A stretch of DNA of 64,000 nucleotides from Theocolax elegans (lineage: Eukaryota > Arthropoda > Insecta > Hymenoptera > Cerocephalidae), in the NCBI GenBank assembly GCA_026168455.1, contig CM047426.1:82921986-82985985 (forward strand), written 5' to 3'. A program made the translations under genes and the position numbers. Below are positions 55,701 to 64,000 of this stretch, piece after piece; position 1 is the first letter of the stretch; each line of letters begins with the position of its first letter. The notes under the pieces were generated by a model that worked only from the letters and a program-made list of their open reading frames with translations, made no database searches and had not been told where the DNA came from.

Positions 55701-58700
55701 AGCGCCATCATTCCAAAAACGGACGGGAAAGAGCGAACGAGAGAGGAACAAAAAGGTCGGTGTATATACGCGAGCGAGTTTAAGGGAAACTGCTTATTGA
55801 CACAGGGCCCAGGCGCTCCCATCCTCCCTCCTTCGTCCTCGACGTTTCGAGCTTTGATTTGAGAGCTACACGCAAACGGAACGAACGAAAATACGTCTGT
55901 TTAAGTATCAAGTATCATTTTATAAGTATATTACTTTGACTATAAGGACAGAAGATAATTTTCACTTTTGTTTTTTTCTTTTAATTATTTAAGCATTTCC
56001 TAAATTATTTTGTCTCTCTATAGAACTGTGATGATATATATTAAACCTGCATTTAACTTTAAACCTTTTGCAACAATCTACGCTTACTATTCTATGTCTT
56101 GTCGTTTGATTTCTAAAGTAAGGAAACAGTTCCTTATTTATACCTATTCGTTCTTTTCGAATAACAAAGAGTATTCAAATTGTTGCACATCTACAAAGTG
56201 ACGAAATTGTATCACTTTTTAGGATTTAGCCTATACCTTCTTTTACCCTAAAATGGGAAATTAAATTTATTTAAATTCTCTTTCTCGTGTTTACATTTTG
56301 TATACTCAGCTAAAAGTAACCGAACACGGGCATGTAGGAGAAACTAAACTCTTTGGACTTTATTTAAGGTTTGAAACCTCTAGAGATCTTCGTATAGCTT
56401 GGTACCCCTTATCAATCTTTTCCTTTTTAACTTTTTACGGCACGCCGGTGTGCGGTTTATATACTACGCGCGCCTCGAATGTGCACGATAGTACGCTCAA
56501 GATTGGTCTTTTTTTTAAGTCCTTTGTAAACTACGTAGATTGCTATGAAAGCCTGGAAAATTTATTAATCAATCGTTCCTTTTGTCGTGTGAAAATATTG
56601 ACCTGGTTCATCCCGATGTACGAAATATGTCAACATTGCGATCGATTATTTAAAACTGAAATTTAGTTTACTTATCTTCTAATTATAATTAAACACCTTT
56701 AAATACGGCTCGATTAAAGATTCAGCACCTTCTGTCATAATTTGAAAATTATTCATCGAAACATTAGTGGCATATATTTTGTTTGAAAGTGAAAGAATAA
56801 TAACTGAATGATATTATTAATATTATCTGATTACAAAAATTTACCAAATTTTATACACACGTGCTTTTAAAAATTACGCTTGCACACAAAACTATATGAA
56901 ACAATAGACAGGTATAAAGGAAATTTTCATTGATAACCTGAAACCTAGATAACGACTTTTCGTTCTCTCTAAAATTCCATCAAGCGTACTTTTGAAATTT
57001 TCAAAGCAGAATAAAAGGAGATATAGAACCCTACGCGTTGCGAACATTACAATTGATTTTGAAAGCAATGCACTAGATCGTCACGAGCGATAACACGCTA
57101 CGATAACGTAACTAGTTGCTATGTGAATTGTAAAATTAAAAGCTCGTACCTTTCGTTGTATAGTATGCAAAATAAGGAGCTACGCCTACTCGAAGCTTTC
57201 GGTGTAAGACACGAGGTAGTAATTTCTTAACCATAACGCGTTATGATTAGTCACAATTCAGTATGGCACTATGGACCTTATGAAAGAAATGTATAAAAAA
57301 TCAATTTGACCCCACTTTCCCCTGCGTATGTATGTATATGTATGTGTGTGTGTGTATATATATATAAAATAGAGCGAGAGAGACAGGTTAATATCCAGAT
57401 ACGTGCTCACCACGGAGTCGTTACGTCATTGTTCCGGCAGCCGCAGCAGTACCGGCAATGCATAATAAACCAACCTTCATTACAATGGCTACATACATTA
57501 CCACGGCAGGTTCATTCGCTCTCGTTTCTCCTTTCATACACATACACACGCGTATATATGTATATGTATATATATAATATATATATATATAGGTGTGTGT
57601 ACGTATACGATCTACCTGGCTTTCAATAGTACGCGTAATATTCCTTTCGGAGAAAAAAAGAGACCAAGTGCAGGCACTGTACGATAATATTTTATTTCTC
57701 GGGGCTTGCTAAAATGCGCTTTCTAGCTCTGCGAGCACGAAAAAAAGTATGTAGAAGAGAGAGAAAGAGGGAGAAGCTTCGGTTACTCGATAATTCAACA
57801 CAGCGTAATTGAATTCTTTACGAGACGCTTGCGAAACTGGAGCAAAAATCGGAGAATAGCCGGATATATATTTATATGTTGTATTGAAGGGGATGTGAAT
57901 CACACTAAGATTGAATGTTCTAAAGTTTCTCTCTTTCGAATTGGTACTATTTTTGTAGCGAGTAGAATGAAATGTACAGGTTGTAATTTGGTAATTCGTA
58001 CGATTGCGTGGTGTAGTAATGTTGATGTTGTCAAACTTATATATATATATATATATACTTTTATGGGCAGGATGACGATTACTTAGCTTGAATTTTTTCA
58101 ACTTAATCCCAAATTGAAATTTGACAATTTCTATCGTATACTGATTTAAAGTATGTTTTATCTTTTACCAAGAGGTTTCTTACTTATTCGTATAGCATTG
58201 AAAAGCACGAAATTTTTATTAATGAATATTATATAAAAATTTCTGATTAACTAAAGTTTAAACTTTACTGTAATCTTTGATTAAGTTTGAATCACAATTT
58301 CTTAAACCAAGTCCAAAATCAAATTTTGCATTCATTATCCGAATTAACAAACCTCAGCATATCTACACCCTCTCGCCTCAAAATCTTGAAATTCCAAGTA
58401 ATCGCAATCCGACAACCAACTGCATCCATCCAAAATGAACATCCGATCCGAAAGTACTTCACTATATTAATATAATGCACAAACGTACGTAAGTTGTTGA
58501 AGTATAAAGTTCGCTAATTGTGATTTGTGCGAAGCGCAGAGCAACGCAATTTCAACCGACGTGAACTTGGAAATATAAGAGGGAGATTATAAGGAATAAT
58601 AATCGTCGACAACGGAGTTCCATCTGTTTCATCTACCGCTTAATTAACCATTATTCGCGGTGAGGAGTCGCTCGTAAGTAGCGACGCACTTCTTTCCAAA

Positions 58701-58977
58701 GAGGGCCTTGGCTATACTCTTTAAACAATTATTTACTACAACTCGCAATAATACTATCATAATAGCATGGGAAAGCTGAATTTATGTTAAGAATGATTCA
58801 TTCGATGGTAACGAGTTACCAACCAATAATATTTGTGTACATGTCATTAGGATTTGCATAATGGATATTGGATATTGTTTGTTTATTATCCAAGAAAAGT
58901 TTACTTTTATTAATCAACACTAGTGAATTTATTTTAATTATCACTCGAGAACACGAGATTACAATATAGGGAAACGA
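52400..58977. other. Non-coding stretch with microsatellites, no supported gene
   Basis: Contains a GA tract at 52684-52720, a CT/TGTC tract at 54494-54557, TG/TA tracts at 57325-57367 and 57551-57611, and a TA tract at 58038-58057. An exact 11-bp direct repeat (TTCAGTGATAC twice) lies at 53740-53761. CpG-rich patches at 54350-54900 and 55600-55860 carry overlapping frames on both strands with no domain signature. A 122-codon plus-strand frame at 56298-56666 starts with a non-ATG codon and shows no family resemblance. Confidence 0.5.
58963..58977. repeat. Target-site duplication, left copy (SINE copy 1)
   Basis: AATATAGGGAAACGA directly precedes the SINE and is repeated exactly at 59431-59445. 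Confidence 0.9.
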
Positions 58978-59430
58978 ACCGACACGGTGGCGGAGTGGCG
59001 AAAGCGCACCTCGGCCGGTCATGAAAGTTAAGCAGCACCGAGCGCGGTTGGCACTTGGATGGGTGACCGTTCTCGGGCTTAGCTTAAATGATCGGTTAGG
59101 TGTTTTTTCACATTCCACAACGTGTGCGGGAGGTGTGAGGCATTCGGTTTCGGTGTTAAAGTCTACGCAATGTGACCTTGCCACCCAAACAGAATTGTTC
59201 TCGAATACACCGCCCTTCTCGGAGGAGGTTTTCCTAAATAGCATTTATCCCAACGGGTTTGGCCACAGGTTTTCCCTCTCTCCACGGGCATAACCCCGGG
59301 CGAATGCGAGAAGGTGGGGTAAAGAGGGGGTAAAATTGGAAATGGAATGAATTGGAATAAAGGTGTAGGGGATACGTAAAAACCTGTAAAAAGGTGTACG
59401 TGGAAACTACCAAAATTTAAAAAAAAAAAA
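58978..59430 (+). mobile_element. 5S-rRNA-derived SINE, copy 1 (full length)
   Basis: The element is about 453 bp. Its 5' part (59011-59070) matches 5S rRNA across the internal pol III promoter: GAAAGTTAAGCAGCACCGAG, then GGTTGGCACTTGGATGGGTG. The non-5S body follows, shared in order with the minus-strand copy at 35026-35416. The 3' end is a run of 14 A residues. It is flanked by an exact 15-bp target-site duplication, the hallmark of LINE-mediated retrotransposition. Open frames crossing it on both strands are by-products and not genes. The 5S-headed structure corresponds to the SINE3 type, first defined in fish. Which LINE mobilises it cannot be told from this window. The intact duplication and tail indicate a fairly recent insertion. 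Confidence 0.92.
59011..59070 (+). promoter_or_regulatory. 5S-type internal RNA polymerase III promoter within SINE
   Basis: Box-A-like AAGTTAAGCAGC, a short spacer and box-C-like GCACTTGGATGGGTGACCG are in the spacing seen in 5S rRNA genes. In 5S genes these boxes bind TFIIIA and TFIIIC. Whether this copy is transcribed is unknown. Confidence 0.6.
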
Positions 59431-59445
59431 AATATAGGGAAACGA
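59431..59445. repeat. Target-site duplication, right copy (SINE copy 1)
   Basis: AATATAGGGAAACGA lies immediately after the SINE polyA tail and is identical to 58963-58977. Confidence 0.9.
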
Positions 59446-61238
59446 TGCAATCAAGAAATATTAAATCGCATTCGTAACAAATGTATTTTATTAATATCGA
59501 GTCACATTGTCAATTAATTGCGCATATTTCATGTAATATTTCATAAATTTATATCTTTTTCGAAGGTTGTGAAACATTTTTAATTAAAGCTTAAGTTTCT
59601 AAATATAAGTAGTACAAAAACCAATTTTTCAGGTAATCCGTATTATAGAACGATTAATAAATATAAATAATAAAATTATACAGTAATTTAATATTTGGGA
59701 TATAAATTTAATAGACGTAATTCTTTTATAATAAAACTTTAAAGAAAGTAATAAAGCTTCGAAACGAACAATAAAAAATTATAGCAAAAAATCACGTTAA
59801 GTGTGACTGAAGAAGCTTAGTCGTAAAACACGAATACGTTAGCCAAAGAAAAAATAATAGGAGAAGAGAATTCTTGGGGGAAAGATGCAAAGTTTTAATA
59901 TCCCCCTATGCGACTTTTGTCAACGTTTTCGGAGTTCTATAATCCTCCTATGGTCTTGTTATAAAAAGAAGAGGTGCTGTGGCTATTTGTCACTTTTACG
60001 TGTGCGCCCGTCCAAAGTTGTACTTACACGAGCGTTGCGCAGTTAAGTTTTGCGGATTTTTATGAGTGCTGCTCCGCGTTCATTCTCACTGATGATTATT
60101 ATGATATAGAGGGGGGGAATATATATTGTGATGTACGTAACGGGAAATACTTTATTTGTAGTAATGGTAAATCCAAGACTCTTATTAATAAAGATTGATT
60201 TATAAAAAATAAAGGATATTCTCCTTTACTACTTTTATTCTATTTCTATATATTATTGTGTTATTAAATTAATTACAAGTACAATAGAGATTTTTCGTAT
60301 AACATCCGCAACAAGTAATTGTTGATAAAAATATATATATAAGACGATAAATTTTACGAGACGCAAATAAATCCAAAGTTTAACATTAAAGCCTCAAGTA
60401 ACCCCGTATAACGTACAAACGTAGGTACAAGGCTTAGGTAGAATTAATCAGGGAAAAGCGGTATTACGTACCCGCGTAGGTATACACAAACGAACCTGTC
60501 CGCGTTTCCGCATAACGCAATTTTATTAGCTTCTCCCTCCAAAACCCCCATGAATATAGTTACCTCGTAAAACAAGGAAAAGAGAAAGAGAACGATAGAG
60601 ATAGAGATGGAGATGGAGATAGAGAGACAACGCACACACATGCATCGGTGCGAATTATCCGAAAATTGTTCCGTTTTTACTAGCAGCACGTACGTATACG
60701 GGGCCCGGATTGTTTTCCACTCACCCAATGCGCTTCCCTCCATTTACAGCTAAAAGTTTAGCAGTAGTAGTCGACCGAGGGAAACTGCGAGCGAGCGTAC
60801 TTCCATGAGACTGATCCCGAAGCTCGCGCGCGCGAAAGTTGGAAATACCAAGCGCGCTCTCCCTGGTATAAGCTCAGCCAATTCGAGTTTTCATCCCCTG
60901 CTCCTGTAATTCCGTCCGCGAGTTAGTTTGATTCCATCTTTCTCTCCTGTAATAAATTCATTTTAGGACATCACTATACGACTTGCCTCTCTAAATTAAA
61001 AACTCCCCATTCCTTGTAAGTTTTTACTCACTCGCCTACATGATACACAACGTTATTTACGCAAAATATAACATCCTCGTAGGAAAACATCCAAGAAAAT
61101 AACCGCCCCGAGTTACTTTTTTTTCAACCGGATTTTTATTTTTATTTACTTATTCAATATTTATACTCTTATAATTCCTAAATGAGAAACGCGAATGAAA
61201 TGATAATCTAATATAAGATCTGTGCTTTGTGTTTACAG
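59446..61238. other. Non-coding flank or intron upstream of Ig exon
   Basis: Since 61239 is a splice acceptor, the DNA just upstream is intron of the plus-strand adhesion gene. How far left the intron extends is unknown. A six-base GATAGA/GGAGAT repeat lies at 60593-60627 and a CpG-rich patch at 60760-60920. A 74-codon Cys-containing frame at 59974-60198 lacks an ATG and a credible acceptor. Confidence 0.55.
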
Positions 61239-61427
61239 CGCCTCCTCAGTCAATCGAGATCACGAGTCACCGGCATCACTCGAAAATCGAAATCAGACAG
61301 AATGAAACGCTCAAGTTGGAGTGTACCGTACGAATGGCCAAACCAGCCGCGTCAATAATTTGGTATCGTGACAACGTACAGATCAAAGGTGGTGATATGC
61401 ATGTTACGGCAGTTCCAATCGCTGATG
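61239..61427 (+). CDS. Internal exon: half of an Ig C2-type domain, cell-adhesion protein
   Basis: The exon is preceded by a pyrimidine-rich tract ending TGTTTACAG and followed by GTTAGT. It is 189 bp with phase 1 at both ends, the usual symmetrical phase of immunoglobulin exons. The 63 encoded residues run PPQSIEI, then ETLKLECTV (B-strand with the first conserved Cys), then AKPAASIIWYRDN (C-strand with the conserved Trp), and end in IADG. The G-K-P-A/A-K-P-A-x-I-x-W motif and the PP linker at the domain start are typical of the second, C2-set Ig domain of the Kirrel/nephrin/CADM/nectin-like adhesion receptors. The second half of the domain, with the Y-x-C motif, must be on a following exon. 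The protein would be a membrane or secreted neuronal or epithelial adhesion molecule. The exact family is not decidable from one half-domain, so no symbol is given. Confidence 0.85.
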
Positions 61428-63057
61428 GTTAGTAAAACTATGTCAATACTTTTATCTCTAATATTTTACACACATTCCCATTACCCACAATAATCGATCT
61501 GCAGTTATTGAAATACTATTTTATTATTTTACGAATTTACGGTAATAGATTTTAATTAGGTATATCTATACATTCTATGAATTCGCGATAAACAAAAATA
61601 TGTAATAATAAAAAATCGACGTTATTAAACAGTATTACACATGATAATATAAAAGTTGAATAATTTTAATTTATATAATTACAAATATGTGTATATTATT
61701 AATTAATTATTTGTGAAAATTATAAATAACTCCGTATCTCGTGAACATCAAACGCATGGATTACTGCGAATTTCTATATAAACAACAAACCAGTTAAAAT
61801 CTTTTACGTAATGAAATTCAAGATTTATCTCAGTGTCACTAATTAATTCAGATTTTTAACACGTATTTTCGCTTATTATAATTATTAAATAAGTTATTTA
61901 TAGAAAGGAGGTATTATTTGAAGGGAACAAAATCTGACTTGTATATATTTTGATTAATTAATAAATATTTAAGATTTAACAAATAATCCTTAGAAATATA
62001 GTTTGCTATTCAGCTTTCTTGGTGCAAATCCTTCAGATAGCGTTTACTCTATAAAAGTAACATAAAATGCTTTTATTATATCATGGATATACTTTGAAAA
62101 CATAATTTTCAAAAATTTTAAACCCGGCACTTTTTCATTGTATTAGGAAATTCAATTAAAACTTAATAGGAATGAAAGAAAAAACGATAGATTTCCATCA
62201 ATTTATCGCTCGCGTGAATCGTGAAATCGGGCTGCCGAATTTTCCTCGCATAAATTAAAAATCGAAAAAGCCCGAAAGATAAAGGTAGTGGGAGGGAAAG
62301 CGATTCGCGTGGAAAATGTAAAAGCCTCTGGCCTCTGCAACGACGTTAACCGCAGCAGAAAAGCAGCAGTGGTCGCCGTCGAAAGGGGTACGGGTGAGGG
62401 AGAACGGGAGGTCGAAGGCAACGAGAGATGGAGCGTCGTTGATTTTGGAAAGTTGGACGCATGCCAGAGTTATGTACCGACCAATTGACCAAGAATACGA
62501 AGAAAAAGTGCATGGATCTTTTTGCCTTCTATATCCCTCCTCCTTTACTGTCTTTTCTTTTATTTTGCCTGTTTTTTCCTACTCCTCCCACTCACAGCGG
62601 CTTTTAGATTCTTCCTTTTTTACAACGAGAGAAAACCGAGCGTCGATATTTATCCGTCTATTTCACATTAGTTTCCGCTAGACTGACAACGCTTTTTGCG
62701 CTTGCCTTGACTTTCATTCAAAAATTTGCAATGAATAATATACGAAATGTATGCTTAAGTGAATGCAAATATTTTAAAGAGATACCATATTTAAATATAT
62801 GGGTTTAAGATTAGTTATTCTACATATTTAGTGTTGCATTTATGTTATAATGCACAACATAACATAATACATTAATCTACTAAAATTATATACAACTAGC
62901 TGCATTTATTTATTTTATTATCTATTAATCGCATAATATACTGAATAAAAATCAATTTTTTTTATTGTATTGATTACTGCCGTCAATTTCAAAAAGTTTT
63001 ACTACCTCCTGTTTTCATTTTTCTTTTTTGTCCCATCTATCGATTTTTACTGCGCAG
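61428..63057 (+). other. Intron after the Ig exon
   Basis: Begins with GTTAGT and contains an in-frame stop within the donor, so the Ig frame cannot continue. It is A+T-rich with a CpG-richer patch at 62200-62480. I searched for the missing second half of the Ig domain (a Y-x-C motif with phase-1 boundaries) and did not find it, so the intron probably extends beyond the window unless the candidate exon at 63058 is used. Confidence 0.6.
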
Positions 63058-63184
63058 CACCCATTAAAATGAGCGAAAAATTGCTACTGTCGTCACAGAC
63101 GAGAAAAGCCAAATTACGAAGAAACCCGTCGACGAAGGATCAGTTCATTCGATCGCTCAAAAAAATCCGCGAAAAACCTAATTA
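63058..63184 (+). CDS. Candidate terminal exon (weak)
   Basis: A long pyrimidine tract ending TTTTTACTGCGCAG precedes 63058. In the phase-1 frame compatible with the Ig exon, the sequence reads (A)PIKMSEKLLLSSQTRKAKL and then a basic Arg/Lys-rich tail ending REKPN before TAG. Codon composition is less A+T-biased than the surroundings. If spliced to the Ig exon it would truncate the domain, giving an unusual isoform. It could equally be an exon of another transcript or a chance frame. Confidence 0.2.
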
Positions 63185-64000
63185 GTACTTTGAAAACTGT
63201 TTAGAAGCTTTTATTAAAATTAATTTTTTTGCTTCATCGCTTCAAACGAGTACAAATTTTTTAATAATCTTGTTCACATAAAACGCTAAGATTCTCGTTA
63301 AAAAAAGAAAGTACATGTTTAACCTAATTTTTAATTAAAGATAGGAACTTGTTTAAATTTAAAGTAAACTTTTCGTTATAATTACAAAAGGATATATCAA
63401 ATTCCAAAAAGATTAATATCCTCGTTCATAACGTTATTACAACTTTAAATTACTATAATTTAAACAGTAAATTTAACATACATTTCAAAATATGAAAATT
63501 ATATTTTTTACAATTTATGTGTTACATTTTATTTAATATATAGTCATCACTCCACTCATAAATGCATAATTTCCTAAAATATAACACTTAACTTCAACTT
63601 TAAAATCCAACGACAAAATCTCATTCTCACACCTGAAAAAATTTACTCTCAATTATCTCATCAGCCACCGAAATATTATCTCGTCATTCAACGACTTGAA
63701 ATCTCAAGTACCGAACAAAATGCAACCCTTCCTTCTACTCCGCTGTCTCTCTTTCTCTCTTTCTCTCTTATCTATATATCTCACTTTTTCTCTGCGTCTT
63801 ATTATTTTTAATATAATATCATTTTATTCTTTTTTTATTTTTTTTATTGTCGTTAATACAGTGATACATAGTTTACTTATATTATTATTGTTATTATTAT
63901 TATTATTATTATAATTATTTTGTTACTGTGATATTATTTTTTATTTTATATTGTTAATTACTGAATTACTCTATCGCTGTTAGAATTTTAATTTCTTGTT
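63185..64000. other. Non-coding, A+T-rich, with microsatellites
   Basis: No gene seen. A CT-rich stretch lies at about 63745-63775 and a TTA trinucleotide run at 63878-63911. The remainder is A+T-rich and presumably intronic to the adhesion gene. Confidence 0.5.

Noticed and set aside
56298..56666. 122-codon plus-strand frame
   Set aside because: Starts at a non-ATG codon in A+T-rich DNA and resembles no family I know. Chance cannot be excluded.
58978..59100. A genuine 5S rRNA gene
   Set aside because: Only the internal promoter region matches 5S. The ends diverge, and the unit continues into a SINE body with polyA tail and target-site duplication.
58816..59450. Frames on both strands around 59 kb
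   Set aside because: They cross the SINE and its boundaries, so they are by-products of the element.
59974..60198. Small Cys-containing secreted-like peptide
   Set aside because: No ATG in frame (the frame opens at a stop at 59962) and no credible splice acceptor.

Overview
The window looks like a nuclear genome segment from an insect. It is strongly A+T-rich with scattered CpG-rich patches, many dinucleotide microsatellites, split genes with GT-AG introns and two copies of a 5S-rRNA-derived SINE. The overall texture would fit a hymenopteran, but that assignment is an impression from composition. Nothing in the sequence proves it.

Layout. (1) Positions 1-5060, minus strand: the 5' part of a large split gene. 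A short first exon (4974-5060) encodes a signal peptide. A 144-bp intron follows, then a giant exon that is open without a single stop from 4829 to the window edge at 1 (1609 codons). It encodes an Asn-rich N-terminal region followed by about 25 tandem copies of a Lys-rich unit of about 46 residues (138 bp). The 46-residue units are themselves arranged in a higher-order repeat of about 5 units (about 690 bp). I do not recognise the protein. (2) About 5.1-61.2 kb: more than 55 kb in which I can support no protein-coding gene, tRNA or known structured RNA. It holds two foldback (inverted-repeat) elements, one nearly perfect of about 1 kb at 51391-52399 and one decayed at about 24734-25097. It also holds a minus-strand SINE at about 35026-35416, a full-length plus-strand SINE with polyA tail and 15-bp target-site duplication at 58978-59430, and many microsatellites. 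(3) Positions 61239-61427, plus strand: one internal, phase 1-1 exon encoding half of an immunoglobulin C2-type domain of a cell-adhesion protein. The rest of that gene lies outside the window or in exons I could not identify. A possible small terminal exon lies at 63058-63184.

The two genes are divergently oriented (minus-strand gene on the left, plus-strand gene on the right). The space between them is either intergenic or, in its right part, the 5' intron of the adhesion gene. I see no functional link between them. The most unusual objects are the secreted repeat protein with nested periodicity, the 5S-SINE family, and the long hairpin-forming palindrome.
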